Of a DNA stretch of 64,000 nt, positions 25,945-35,447 are shown one piece after another. Where the stretch lies: NCBI RefSeq assembly GCF_036182465.1, contig NZ_CP108081.1, positions 11,470,001 through 11,534,000 on the forward strand, read 5' to 3'. How positions within the stretch are numbered: position 1 is the stretch's first letter; every line of letters starts with the position of its first letter. The position numbers and the translations under genes are program-made. The notes under the pieces were generated by a model. It did not search any database, was not told the DNA's origin, and saw nothing but the letters and a program-made list of their open reading frames with translations. The stretch comes from Streptomyces sp. NBC_00258 (lineage in GTDB: Bacteria > Actinomycetota > Actinomycetes > Streptomycetales > Streptomycetaceae).

Positions 25945-27141
25945 GTGAAGACCACTCGCGTGAAGCGGGCGTTCAAGTACCGCTTCTATCCGACGGATAC
26001 GCAGGCAGCGGAGCTGTCGCGCACGTTCGGGTGCGTGCGGAAGGTCTACAACCTGGCCCTTGCGGCGCGTACGGAGGCGTGGACGCGGCAGGAGCGGGTG
26101 AACTACAACCAGACGTCGGCGATGCTGACGGCCTGGAAGAAGACCGAGGAACTCGTGTACCTCAACGACGTCTCCTCCGTCCCGCTCCAGCAGGCTCTCC
26201 GGCACCTCCAGGTGGCGTTCACCAACTTCTTCGGCAAGCGGGCCAAGTACCCTCGCTTCAAGTCGCGGAAGAAGTCGCGCAAGTCGGCGGAGTACACCAC
26301 CAGCGCGTTCCGGTTCCGGGACGGCAAGCTGACGCTGGCGAAGATGGCGGAGCCGCTCGACATCGTGTGGTCGCGCCCGCTCCCGGAGGGTGCGGCGCCG
26401 TCCACGGTGACCGTGTCCAAGGACGCGGCCGGACGCTGGTACGTGTCCATGCTGTGCGAAGACCCGTCCGTCAAGCCGCTCCCTGCCACCGACGCGGCCA
26501 TCGGTATCGACGTCGGACTCGACCACTTGCTGACTCTCTCGAACGGGGAGAAGGTCTCCAACCCCCGGCACGAGCGCCGTGACCGCGCGCGCCTGGCCAA
26601 GGCCCAGCGGCAGCTTGCCCGTAAGGCCAAGGGCGACGGCGCGAACCGGGCCAAGGCCCGCCGGAAGGCCGCCAAGGTCTACGCCCGCATCACCGACCGC
26701 AGGCGTGACCACCTGCACAAGCTGACCACTCGACTCGTCCGTGAAAACCAAACGATCGTGATCGAGGACCTCACCGTTCGGAACATGGTGAAGAACGGCA
26801 GCCTGGCCCGGGCTATCAGCGATGCGGCCTGGTCGGATTTCCGGAGCATGCTGGAATACAAGGCCCAGTGGTACGGCCGCGAAGTGATCGCGATCGACCG
26901 CTGGTTCCCCTCCTCCAAGCTGTGCTCCACCTGCGGCACGTTGCAGGACAAGATGCCGCTCAACGTCCGCACCTGGACGTGCGACTGCGGGACGACCCAC
27001 GACAGGGACGTGAACGCGGCGAAGAACATCCTGGCCGTCGGGCTGACGGCGTCTGTCTGTGGAGCTGGTGTAAGACCTCAACGGAGAACTCCGGGCGGGC
27101 AGTCTGCGATGAAGCAGAAACCCCTACGGCGCGAGCCGTAG
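25945..27141 (+). CDS. tnpB: TnpB RNA-guided nuclease of IS1341-type element
   Basis: This 398-residue TnpB has an N-terminal HTH/OrfB domain (KYRFYPTDTQAAEL), a split RuvC nuclease with Asp189 (IGIDVGLD), Glu274 (VIEDLTVRNM) and the final Asp (THDRDVNAAKNIL, Asp355). A zinc finger between the last two motifs has Cys327, Cys330, Cys346 and Cys348. All catalytic residues are present. In characterised relatives TnpB cuts DNA opposite a guide supplied by an RNA made from its own 3' end. The start is GTG 25945, with a TAATAT box suggesting a leaderless mRNA. The stop lies inside the hairpin at 27123-27142. The protein looks functional, but its RNA and guide are broken by the IS1182 insertion. Confidence 0.93.
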   Translation: MKTTRVKRAFKYRFYPTDTQAAELSRTFGCVRKVYNLALAARTEAWTRQERVNYNQTSAMLTAWKKTEELVYLNDVSSVPLQQALRHLQVAFTNFFGKRAKYPRFKSRKKSRKSAEYTTSAFRFRDGKLTLAKMAEPLDIVWSRPLPEGAAPSTVTVSKDAAGRWYVSMLCEDPSVKPLPATDAAIGIDVGLDHLLTLSNGEKVSNPRHERRDRARLAKAQRQLARKAKGDGANRAKARRKAAKVYARITDRRRDHLHKLTTRLVRENQTIVIEDLTVRNMVKNGSLARAISDAAWSDFRSMLEYKAQWYGREVIAIDRWFPSSKLCSTCGTLQDKMPLNVRTWTCDCGTTHDRDVNAAKNILAVGLTASVCGAGVRPQRRTPGGQSAMKQKPLRREP

Positions 27142-27158
27142 GAATCCCCCTCCTTCAG
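26990..27158 (+). ncRNA. Presumed omega (re)RNA scaffold at tnpB 3' end
   Basis: In TnpB elements the guide RNA overlaps the end of tnpB and runs to the right end. Here the region includes the 8-bp hairpin CCTACGGC-GCGA-GCCGTAGG (27123-27142) and the left arm of the terminal hairpin. The natural guide sequence beyond 28972 is now separated by the IS1182-type insertion. The 5' boundary is only an estimate. Confidence 0.4.
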
Positions 27159-28948
27159 GACTCCGTTGGGAAAGTCGTGATTCGAGCGGGGCTGTGTCGT
27201 TCGTCTTGCTGATGGTTATGGTCGTTGGCGGGATGGGGGAGCGGGATGTCGCTGGAGTCGCGGTCGGATGATGGGGTGCCTGAGCTGACGGCCCGGGTGG
27301 TGCGGGCCTCGTTCCCCAAGGGGACCTTGGCCATCCGGATCCGGGAAGTCCTCGGTGAGCTGTTCACGGACGAGGATTTCTCCGGGGCCTTTCCTGATCG
27401 GGGCCGGCCCGCGATCTCGCCAGGGGCTCTGGCGCTGGTGTCGGTGCTGCAGTATGCCGAGGGACTGTCCGACCGTCAGGCCGCTGACCAGGTGCGAGCG
27501 CGCATGGACTGGAAGTTCTTGTTGGGGCTGGAGCTGGATGATCCGGGGTTCGACTTCACCGTCCTGGGAGACTTCCGCTCCCGTTTGATCGCGCACGGGC
27601 TGGAAGAGCGGGTCCTGGAGGTGGTGCTGGCCAGGCTGTCGGACGCCGCACTGCTGCGGGCCGGCGGTCGGCAGCGGACCGATTCCACGCACGTGCTGGC
27701 CGCGGTGCGCACGCTGAACCGCATGGAGTTCGTCGGCGAGACACTGCGGGCGGCGCTGGAGGCGCTGGCCGCGGCCGCCCCGGACTGGCTGACGCCGTTG
27801 ATCAGCCCCGGCTGGGTGGAGCGCTACGGGGCCAGGGTCGACAACTACCGCTTCCCCAAGGGGGAGGACGTCCGCCGGGAATGGGCCGAGCAGGTCGGCC
27901 GGGACGGGTTCGCTCTCCTGGACGCCATCGATCGGCCGGCCGCTCCGGCCTGGCTGCGCGAGGTCCCCGCGGTGCGCATCCTGCGCCGGGCCTGGGCGGA
28001 GCAGTATCACCGGGATGGACAGGGGGTGCGCTGGCGGGAGGGCAAGGACCTCCCGCCGGCCAGAGACCGGCTGTCCTCGCCGTATGACACGGACGCCCAC
28101 TACGGCATCAAGCGCGGGTCGGGCTGGTGCGGTTACAAGGTCCACCTGAGTGAGACCTGCGAGCCGGACGCACCGCATCTGATCACGAACGTGGAGACCA
28201 CGAATGCCACCGTCAACGACACCGAGGTCACCGCGACAATCCACCAGCGTCTGGCCGAGCGGGAATTGACACCGCGCGAGCATGTGGTGGACGCCGGATA
28301 TGTCACCGCCGCCCACATCCTGGCCGCCCGCGAGGACCACGGCATCGACCTGGTCGGCCCCGTCGGGATCGACACCCACCACAGCGGACAGGACGCGCAG
28401 GCGCCGGACCTGACCCAGGCCGCCTTCACGACGGACTGGGAGGCCAGGAAGGTCATCTGCCCCCAGGGTGCGTCCAGTGTCAGCTGGTCCCAGCAGCGCA
28501 AGGCCAGTGGGACCCCGCTCGTCCGGGTGCACTTCGCGCTCGCCGACTGCGACGCATGCCCGCTGAGACCGCGGTGCACCAAGGCAGCCAATGGCAAGTG
28601 GGGCCGCAGCCTGACCCTGCTGCCCCGCGAGCAACAGCAGATCCTCGAAGAACGACGCACCGAGCAGCACACCGACGCGTGGAAGGAACGCTACGACGTG
28701 CGCGCCGGGGTGGAGGGCACCATCTCCCAGGCCGTCCGCCGCACCCACCTACGACGCACTCCCTACCGAGGCCAGAGCAAAACCCACCTCGCGAACGTCC
28801 TCTCCGTCACCGCCCTCAACATCACCCGCGCCGACGCCTGGCTGAACGACACCCCGCTCGGCACCACTCGCGCCTCCCACCTCGCACGCCTCACCCTCAC
28901 GGCATGACCCGCTCCCGAGAGCCGCTTTGTGGATTTCCCAACGGAGTC
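27159..28948 (+). mobile_element. IS1182-family insertion sequence, complete
   Basis: Perfect 15-bp terminal inverted repeats GACTCCGTTGGGAAA (27159-27173) and TTTCCCAACGGAGTC (28934-28948) bound about 1.79 kb with one transposase gene. The 6-bp sequence CTTCAG flanks both ends (27153-27158 and 28949-28954) and looks like the target duplication; similarity between target and element makes 6, 7 or 8 bp possible. It sits in the loop of the right-end hairpin of the TnpB element. Confidence 0.82.
27246..28907 (+). CDS. IS1182-family transposase
   Basis: This 553-residue transposase has an N-terminal DUF772 domain (ISPGALALVSVLQYAEGLSDRQAADQV, ARMDWKFLLGLELDDPGFDF) and a DDE catalytic domain with Asp in QRTDSTHVLAAVR and Asp in EHVVDAGYVTAA. 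A Cys-rich motif follows (DCDACPLRPRCTKA), and the Glu region is RAGVEGTISQAVRR. The length is normal and no frameshift is visible, so the element may be active. ATG 27246 follows GGGGGAGC; a GTG-type extension to 27225 is less likely. Confidence 0.92.
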   Translation: MSLESRSDDGVPELTARVVRASFPKGTLAIRIREVLGELFTDEDFSGAFPDRGRPAISPGALALVSVLQYAEGLSDRQAADQVRARMDWKFLLGLELDDPGFDFTVLGDFRSRLIAHGLEERVLEVVLARLSDAALLRAGGRQRTDSTHVLAAVRTLNRMEFVGETLRAALEALAAAAPDWLTPLISPGWVERYGARVDNYRFPKGEDVRREWAEQVGRDGFALLDAIDRPAAPAWLREVPAVRILRRAWAEQYHRDGQGVRWREGKDLPPARDRLSSPYDTDAHYGIKRGSGWCGYKVHLSETCEPDAPHLITNVETTNATVNDTEVTATIHQRLAERELTPREHVVDAGYVTAAHILAAREDHGIDLVGPVGIDTHHSGQDAQAPDLTQAAFTTDWEARKVICPQGASSVSWSQQRKASGTPLVRVHFALADCDACPLRPRCTKAANGKWGRSLTLLPREQQQILEERRTEQHTDAWKERYDVRAGVEGTISQAVRRTHLRRTPYRGQSKTHLANVLSVTALNITRADAWLNDTPLGTTRASHLARLTLTA

Positions 28949-28972
28949 CTTCAGGAGGGGGAGGAAGTCAAC

Positions 28973-29374
28973 GGATTCGACGACACCCCGCACGGAGCAC
29001 TGTTCCGGCCCGCCCCGACCACCGTGCCCATCGACGCGGAGGCCATCGGCCACATCGCCGCACTCAGGGCCCTGAACCTGCCGGTTGCCGACGCCACCTC
29101 AGCTTGCAGGAACCTTCGTAGCAGCAGGTCAGCGGGCCGCCGTGGCCCGGCTGAATGGCGGCGTCTTCACGGAGCTGGATGTGCTGCGCTCCGGTCATCC
29201 GGTGGACCGGGGAGGACGCCGGACGAACAGCCGAACTCCCGACTGGATGGACGGCACGTCAACTGTCAGTGAGTGCACCTAGTCTTTGGCACCTCGTCAC
29301 AGCGGGGTGGGTCGTTTCGGGCCGCCGGTCGCGCTGTGCCGGTTTCCGAACGGTGAAAGAGGCAGAGAAGACCA
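28973..29374. other. Flank of the TnpB element, no supportable gene
   Basis: Short plus-strand frames (PIDAEAIGHIAALRALNLPV at 29020-29080, then RAAVARLNGGVFTELDVLRS in another frame) have coding-like codon use but no common frame, start or known domain. They may be remains of a gene disrupted before or by the insertion. The promoter of the DUF4132 gene should lie near the right end. Confidence 0.4.
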
Positions 29375-30238
29375 ATGGGCTGGCTTGCGGTGGACGACAC
29401 CTATGAGATCGCTCTGGTGGAGGGGCAGGTGGTGGCCCGGTCCGCGTCGGAGGCATCCCCGGCAGGGCGGTTGAGAGCGCTGCCGGGGGAGTTACGGGAC
29501 CGTCCCGAAGTGGTCGAGTTGCAGCGGTTCGCCGAGTGGCTGGAGCGGCACGCGGTGGAGTGTGCGGCGCAGGTCGACACCTGGATGGTGTCCTCGCTGC
29601 CGGTGCCGGCCGGCCTGTTGGCGCGGGTGTGGCCCGATGAGGCGTGGCGGTCGGCACTGCGTGATGTGGTCGTGGTCGGCGAGGGCCCCGGTGAGGTCGG
29701 TTTTCTGCGGGACGCGGACGATTCGGGTGAGCTTCGGGTGGTGGACCTGGACGGTGAGACCGTCCGCCTTTGCGCCCGCACGGTGACCATGCCCCACCCG
29801 GTTCTGCTTCCGGAGCTGGAGGAACTGCGGGTGTTCGCGGCGGAGTTGGGTGTGGTCCAGGGTGTCGAGCAGATCCACCGTGCCACCTGGCGCAGGCCGG
29901 GTGACATCGACGCTGACGCCGAGAGGGTCAGTGAGTTCTCCGGTGCCGAGTACGGCTCGTGGTTCCATCTCTCCGCCCGTGCCGCCTCGCTCGGCTACAA
30001 GGTCGCCGACGGCTGTGTCACCGGCCGGATCCGGGACGGCGGGCGGATCTTCACCGCGTCGGTCGGCATCGGCAATCCGTACTACGACGAAGGGGGCCGG
30101 ACCGGCGATCTGAGCTGGTGCCATGGGCGGGACCGGTTGCGGCTGTCCGAGGTCGGCCCGGTGGCCTGGTCGGAGGGTATGCGCATGGCCGCGGCCCTGC
30201 ACGCCGGCCGCACCGTGGCCGCGGACCACACCGCGTGA
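29375..30238 (+). CDS. DUF4132-domain protein
   Basis: This 287-residue protein begins GWLAVDDTYEIALVEGQVVA. It has the DUF4132-like centre HPVLLPELEELRVFAAELGV with VEQIHRATWRRPGDID, then FSGAEYGSWFHLSARAASLG, and ends at LSEVGPVAWSEGMRMAAALH. It has no membrane segments or obvious enzyme motif. DUF4132 also occurs in E. coli YehI/MolR, which is encoded near a MoxR-type AAA ATPase and a vWA protein; a ternary conflict or stress system has been proposed for such neighbourhoods. Here the companion is the 1,689-residue protein 139 bp downstream. The ATPase and vWA genes are absent from this window. Confidence 0.72.
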   Translation: MGWLAVDDTYEIALVEGQVVARSASEASPAGRLRALPGELRDRPEVVELQRFAEWLERHAVECAAQVDTWMVSSLPVPAGLLARVWPDEAWRSALRDVVVVGEGPGEVGFLRDADDSGELRVVDLDGETVRLCARTVTMPHPVLLPELEELRVFAAELGVVQGVEQIHRATWRRPGDIDADAERVSEFSGAEYGSWFHLSARAASLGYKVADGCVTGRIRDGGRIFTASVGIGNPYYDEGGRTGDLSWCHGRDRLRLSEVGPVAWSEGMRMAAALHAGRTVAADHTA

Positions 30239-30377
30239 GCGACACGGCGGCACGGACGGCGGCACACCCCCCGGCCCCGGCCGTGGCCGGGGCACCGCAC
30301 ACACCAGAGACCGACGGGCGCGCACGGACGAGCATCGCCCCGGGTACCGGCCGCACGGCCGCGAAAGGCACGGAATC

Positions 30378-33300
30378 ATGAACGACACGGTGGCCAACGG
30401 CGCGGTGGCCCGGGGCGATGCGACGGCGGTGGCCGAGGCTGAGGAACTGCTGCGAGCCGGTGCGGTACTGCCGCCGGGGACGACCGGGGGCGGTGATCGG
30501 GCGGTGCCCGTGTTCACGCAGGCCTACCGGCATCCGGGCCTGGACGGCCGGATCGTCGTACGGCTGGTCGCCGCCGAGCAGGGAGGCGGGTTAGGCACCG
30601 GTTTCCTCGGGCTGGAACCCCAGGGTGGGCCGGTGGAGGTCGGTCTGGGGCAGCCGCGGGCGCTGGGCTTCCCGGAGTGGGTGCTGGTTCATCATCCCTC
30701 GGACGGCCACCTGGCCATGTCCCTGGTCGAGGAGATGAACAAGGTGGCGCGGACGGCGAAATCCCGGCCGAAGAAGGCGCGGGCCGCCTACGAGTCGATC
30801 GGCGAGCGGCTGGCGGGTTCCGTGCCGCATTTCCTGCCGGCCTTCTACGAGCAGGCGGGCCGGGTGTTCCTGGCCGCCGACGAGAGGGCCTACGCGTCCC
30901 AGATGTTCGTCAACGCGCGCAAGGCCGAGACGGCGCACGCGCTGCCGTTCGACGAGGCACGCATGGACGCCGTGTTCCTCGAGTTCGCCCTGGCCCAGGC
31001 CGTGCCGACGAAGGTACTTTCCAGCTATGCCAAGGGACTGTCCTCCCGGGTACCGGCCGCCACGGCGTTCCGGCACGTACGCGACCTCTTTATACGCCTG
31101 GCCGCCAACGGGCTGGCTCCGTCGAGTCCGGGCGCGGGTGATCTGCGCAGACTGGCGAAGGCGGCCGCGGGCAGGAACGCGCTCGCGCAGGAGATCGCCT
31201 ATCTGCGCGAGATGCTGTCCCAGCCCGGTACCGTCAAGGCACCGCCCACCTGGTGGAAGACCCACCGGCCGGCCCTGCTGGAACTCACCCGGCAGGAACC
31301 CGCCTTCCTCGCCACCCTGCTGGCACTGATGCCCTCGGGATGGGAACGGGAAGAACTGCCCCAGTGGCTCGACCTGTTGGAGAAGTCCGGTGCCACCGCC
31401 GGCCTCTGCGACACCACCCTGCCCGCCGAAGTGCGTCCCGCCGACGGCACGGCAGGCTGGACCCGCAGATTCCTGAAACTGTGCGAGATCGACTACCGCC
31501 ACCTCGCTCCGGCGGAACTGTATCCGCTCGTCGACCGCATGGCCGGCACTCTGCGCACCGAACTCACCACATCCGAGGGCACGTTGCCGCCCCCGTGCGG
31601 TGATGTGAACCTCCTCGACCAGCTGCTGGCCTTCGGCATTCCGCTGGCGGATCCGTGGGAGGGCGCTGCACTGGATCTGAGGGCGTGGGCGGGCTGCGAT
31701 CAACGGCGCGATCTCGTCGCCCTCGAAGCCGACGCCCGCTTCCATGCGGCGTTCCGCAATGGCTGCCCCCAGGAGGAAGGACGGGATGGCATGCGGACCG
31801 TCCGCGCCCTGGCCGAGTGCCCTGGTGCGCGGCCGATGCTCGCCGCGTGGGTGGGCGAGGTCAGCCGGTGGTACGTCGCCGCGGAGCTTCCCGCGAACGC
31901 CGGTCACGCCGGTGCTCTCAGGACGCTGGGCTGGCTGCCGGGCGAGGTACTGGCGGTCGCCGAGAAAGCGGTACGAGAAGCGCTGAGCACCGGCATCGCC
32001 CCGGCACTGGCCCGCTCTCTGCGGACGGGGATCCTCGACGAACTCGGCTGGCCCGCCTGGGAAGAGGCGGTCGCGGCGGCGCCCGAAAAGCTGGATTCGA
32101 TGCAGAATTTCGAGGTCTCGGATGCCTGGCCGCACCTCATCGTGCGGCTCGGCCTGAAGATCCGCGTGATCGGCGCGGAGGGCACCCTGCTCACGCACGA
32201 GCTGAACCTCCCCGAGAAGCTGACGCGCTACCCCAGCTATGCCAACTGTCACTATGTGGACGGCGAGTTGTTCGTCTGGTGGAGTTCGTACGACTCGCAG
32301 GACAAGGAGGGTTACTGGCACCAGAACCCTTCCCAGGTGATGCCGGTCGAGTACGCCGGCTACTCCCGTGCCTCCCGTGTGGGAGACGACCTGGGCCGCG
32401 TCTCCCTCCCGCTCCCCAAGGGCGGCCGGGCCACCGGTGGCGGCGTACTGCGCCGAGGAGACACCGTCGTGCCACCGGCTCGGCAGGTGATCAGCGACGG
32501 GACGTCGTACTGGGTGTGGGACCGCGTGGGGCCCGAGCGGCGGGACCACACCTGGTTCGAGTACGACCCGGTCAGCAACGCACAGGGCGAACCCGGGCTG
32601 CCGGACTGGTTCAGGGAGGGTGTGCGCGCCGCGCCGGAGGGAAGCACCCTGGAGGCGGGCTGGCTGCTGCCCGACCCCTCCGCCGTACCCGGTCCGATGT
32701 GTTCCCCGGTGGACGGGCTGCTCGGCTGGCGGGTGGTGACGCTGCCCGACGGCTCGCGGCGGGGCGAGGACCTGGCCGGGCGCTCGGTCGTCGTACCGCC
32801 CGGGACCGGCCAGAGCCCGCGGTGGGCACTGGAGTTCCCCGGCACCGACCGGCCGCTGGCGGTGATCAGGCAGTACAGCGAGATCCGTCTGCTCAACGCG
32901 GACGGCGTGGAGATGGCCGGGATCCCCCGGGACCAGACCGCCGGACCCTTCACCGCGGGCACTCGCCTGCTGCCGCCCCTGCGCTTCTGGCACTTGCTCC
33001 AGCCCCGCGACCCGCTGGGCTCCGCGACGCTCCGCCAGGTCGACGAGAACACCGCGACGGCCCTGCTGACGGCCGCCGTGGCCGAGTCCGTGAACACCAA
33101 GGACGCCGAGAGCGTCGAGAACACGACCGGCCAGGACGAGGAGCGCGCGGGAGCGGACGGCCGGGACCGGCTGGCCGGAGTGGTCCGTACCCTGCTGCCG
33201 CAGGTCTCCCATGAGGCACTGCGCACGGGCATCGCCGGGGTGCTGCGGTTCGCCGCCGACCAGCAGCGCATCCTGGACGTGGCGCGCACCCGGCTCGACG

Positions 33301-35447
33301 CGGCGGTCACGGGCAGTGTCCGGGAGGAGCGCCGGGCCGAGCCCGACGACGGCACGCTCACCGCGGCACTGCAGGGCCTCGGCGTCAACGGCGACCGGTG
33401 GTGGTCGTACCGCAGGTCGTACCACTACTACGGCGGTGACGACATCTTCCGGCTGCTGCGGCTGTTCGGGGAGGCCCTGCGGGGCATCACCGAACCGGTC
33501 CCGGCAGGTCGTCTGCACCTCGCTCTGCCCGAACAGGGTTGTCTGCGCGTCATGGGCTGGGAGGACCTGCCTACACTGTCCGCGCTGGTGGCTCTCCGGG
33601 CCGGTACGGCGGGCACCGGGGACCACCACCGGGAGGCGCTGGACGCGCTCCTCGCCGAACTCGACGCCCGGGAACTCGCGGTGCTGGACCCGGACCACTG
33701 GCGCCGGGTCGAACTGCGCCTGGACCAAAGCATCTTCGAGGGGCCCGGCGCAGGGAATTACACGTCCACGGGGAACGTGTTCCCGCTGCACGGCGGCGCG
33801 TTCGTCGTCTTCCCCTTCGGCACGGATCAGCACGTCGACGGGGGCCGGGTGTATGGGGCGCTCTTCCACGATCCGTCCGGGCGGTTCGAGGCGCCCGCTC
33901 CGTACACCCTGGTGTCCGCCAAGCCGTTCGTCACAGGGCGGACATGGGCGCCCGGCTGGTTCACGGCCTTCCGGTCCGAGCTCGCCGCGCGCGGTCCGGC
34001 GCCCTGGTTCCCGGCCGCTGCCGAGGAGTTCGCCCGGCTCACCGGTATCACTCCGACCATGGCCCGGCTGGTGGTGGCCGGAGTACCGATGACCGACGAC
34101 GGGAAAAGGCCCGTGCCCGCCGAGACGCTGAAGGCCATCGGAGTGAAGGCGGCCGATGTGGGGGTGGCGCGAGCGGCTCTGGGCTGCGACTCCGTGCAGT
34201 TCGCGAACTCCGGCGTCTGGCAGGCCGTCCTTTCGGCGCTGCTGCCCGCCGAGCCGTCCGGGCTGTGGACGGACGGCCCGGACGTGGCCGCGGCGGCGGA
34301 GGTCTTCAACCGGCGGGTGGGCCGGCTGACGCCCCTGCCCGAGGACGTGCTCCACGACGCGTTCCGCTCGCTGCAGCACACCGCGTGGTGGAAACCGTCC
34401 GACGCGCTGCGTGGGTTCCTGGACGTGGCGGCGGAACCGCGGTTGACCCGTGATCTGAACTGGTCGATCGCCAATGGCTATTACCTCCGCTCCGACGGGG
34501 ACGGGCCCGGCTTCGGCACCGACGTCCTGAACGGTTCGGTGGCCCTGGCTGCCTGGCTTGCCCACCGCCTTCCGGCCGGCGATCCGATTCGCGCCGTCCT
34601 GCCCACGGTGCTGACCGCGATACGTGAACGGCTGGCCAACCCGCACCTGTTGGTCAGCCTCGGGATACGGGTCGGTCTGGAGTCCTTCCGCCGGGCTGCC
34701 GGGGCTCCCACGGAGACCGGCGGCGACTTCGTGCGCTACGGCGCGGTGGTGGTGTCCACCAGGGACGACGATCCCATGCCCGTGGTCGCCCCGGTGCTGC
34801 TGGACCCGGCCGGGAGCGACCCCCACCTGGCGGCGCTGTTCGCCGGCAAGCGGCCGAGCCCGGGGGAGACCTCCCTCCGCCTCGTCCACGACCAGCGGTT
34901 CGCGGAGTTGCTCGCCGATCCCGGCGACCCGGTGGCCGGCGAGCGCGACGCGGACGGTCTGTGGTGGCCGCAGGACCCGGCCCGGTCGGTGCCCGACCTC
35001 GTCGGTGAAGTGGCCGAGCGCTGCGGCATCGGCGAGGACGCCGCCGTCATCTATCTGATGCTGCTGGCCCTGCCGGATCCCACCGATCGCAACACCGCGA
35101 GCTGGACGGGCTGGACGAAGCAGCGCGGTGGAACGGCCCGGCTGCGGGCCGCCCGTGCCGAACTCGCCGCCACCGATCTCGTGGTCGAGGGCAGTCGCAG
35201 CCGAGCCGGACGCTCACTGTTCCTGCCCGGCGGCTGGGCCCACCTCCCGCAGCCGCACATTCCGACGGAGCGGTGGAAGGTGCCGCTGTACGACCTGTTC
35301 GACGGCGAGGAAGCCGCCCTGGGCGTCATCGTGCCGACCGGCCCCGTGGCCGCTCTCTACCGCGAGGCCTGGCGACGCGTCCTGGACGGCGACGAACCCC
35401 GCCTGAACGAACTGGAAGTACCGCGACCGAGCAGGGGCCGCCGCTGA
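30378..35447 (+). CDS. Giant 1,689-residue protein linked to DUF4132; function unknown
   Basis: This is the largest gene in the window and is free of frameshifts. The N-terminal third is alpha-helical with WWKTHRPALLELTRQEPAFL, a segment I associate with large Streptomyces proteins encoded beside MoxR/vWA/DUF4132 genes. The middle has beta-rich stretches with aromatic motifs (FVWWSSYDSQDKEGYWHQ, YWVWDRVGPERR) that look like repeated beta-propeller-like strands. The C-terminal third is helical again. I see no P-loop, protease, nuclease or membrane motif. The ATG at 30378 follows AAAGG; upstream in-frame sequence overlaps the DUF4132 gene and is not family-like. It probably works with the DUF4132 protein as a scaffold or sensor. 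Confidence 0.75.
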   Translation: MNDTVANGAVARGDATAVAEAEELLRAGAVLPPGTTGGGDRAVPVFTQAYRHPGLDGRIVVRLVAAEQGGGLGTGFLGLEPQGGPVEVGLGQPRALGFPEWVLVHHPSDGHLAMSLVEEMNKVARTAKSRPKKARAAYESIGERLAGSVPHFLPAFYEQAGRVFLAADERAYASQMFVNARKAETAHALPFDEARMDAVFLEFALAQAVPTKVLSSYAKGLSSRVPAATAFRHVRDLFIRLAANGLAPSSPGAGDLRRLAKAAAGRNALAQEIAYLREMLSQPGTVKAPPTWWKTHRPALLELTRQEPAFLATLLALMPSGWEREELPQWLDLLEKSGATAGLCDTTLPAEVRPADGTAGWTRRFLKLCEIDYRHLAPAELYPLVDRMAGTLRTELTTSEGTLPPPCGDVNLLDQLLAFGIPLADPWEGAALDLRAWAGCDQRRDLVALEADARFHAAFRNGCPQEEGRDGMRTVRALAECPGARPMLAAWVGEVSRWYVAAELPANAGHAGALRTLGWLPGEVLAVAEKAVREALSTGIAPALARSLRTGILDELGWPAWEEAVAAAPEKLDSMQNFEVSDAWPHLIVRLGLKIRVIGAEGTLLTHELNLPEKLTRYPSYANCHYVDGELFVWWSSYDSQDKEGYWHQNPSQVMPVEYAGYSRASRVGDDLGRVSLPLPKGGRATGGGVLRRGDTVVPPARQVISDGTSYWVWDRVGPERRDHTWFEYDPVSNAQGEPGLPDWFREGVRAAPEGSTLEAGWLLPDPSAVPGPMCSPVDGLLGWRVVTLPDGSRRGEDLAGRSVVVPPGTGQSPRWALEFPGTDRPLAVIRQYSEIRLLNADGVEMAGIPRDQTAGPFTAGTRLLPPLRFWHLLQPRDPLGSATLRQVDENTATALLTAAVAESVNTKDAESVENTTGQDEERAGADGRDRLAGVVRTLLPQVSHEALRTGIAGVLRFAADQQRILDVARTRLDAAVTGSVREERRAEPDDGTLTAALQGLGVNGDRWWSYRRSYHYYGGDDIFRLLRLFGEALRGITEPVPAGRLHLALPEQGCLRVMGWEDLPTLSALVALRAGTAGTGDHHREALDALLAELDARELAVLDPDHWRRVELRLDQSIFEGPGAGNYTSTGNVFPLHGGAFVVFPFGTDQHVDGGRVYGALFHDPSGRFEAPAPYTLVSAKPFVTGRTWAPGWFTAFRSELAARGPAPWFPAAAEEFARLTGITPTMARLVVAGVPMTDDGKRPVPAETLKAIGVKAADVGVARAALGCDSVQFANSGVWQAVLSALLPAEPSGLWTDGPDVAAAAEVFNRRVGRLTPLPEDVLHDAFRSLQHTAWWKPSDALRGFLDVAAEPRLTRDLNWSIANGYYLRSDGDGPGFGTDVLNGSVALAAWLAHRLPAGDPIRAVLPTVLTAIRERLANPHLLVSLGIRVGLESFRRAAGAPTETGGDFVRYGAVVVSTRDDDPMPVVAPVLLDPAGSDPHLAALFAGKRPSPGETSLRLVHDQRFAELLADPGDPVAGERDADGLWWPQDPARSVPDLVGEVAERCGIGEDAAVIYLMLLALPDPTDRNTASWTGWTKQRGGTARLRAARAELAATDLVVEGSRSRAGRSLFLPGGWAHLPQPHIPTERWKVPLYDLFDGEEAALGVIVPTGPVAALYREAWRRVLDGDEPRLNELEVPRPSRGRR

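Larger units (their letters stand above)
25811..28972. mobile_element. IS200/IS605-group TnpB-only (IS1341-type) element, interrupted by IS1182
   Basis: The left end carries the subterminal hairpin CCCCCGGC-TTCA-GCCGGGGG (25813-25832). The right end would carry TCCCCCTCC-TTCA-GGAGGGGGA, but its arms are now 1.8 kb apart (27145-27153 and 28954-28962) because an IS1182-type element sits in the loop. The TTCA loop is the same at both ends, which supports the reconstruction. The right boundary is taken near GTCAAC (28967-28972), as usual for this group; the exact left boundary is uncertain by about 15 bases. There is no tnpA. Confidence 0.65.

Noticed and set aside
30591..34889. Open frame of 1,432 codons on the minus strand
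   Set aside because: It lies wholly inside the 1,689-residue gene on the other strand and arises from high third-position GC. It shows no domain, its composition is Arg/Gly/Pro-rich, and the plus-strand gene has better codon bias and a ribosome site.
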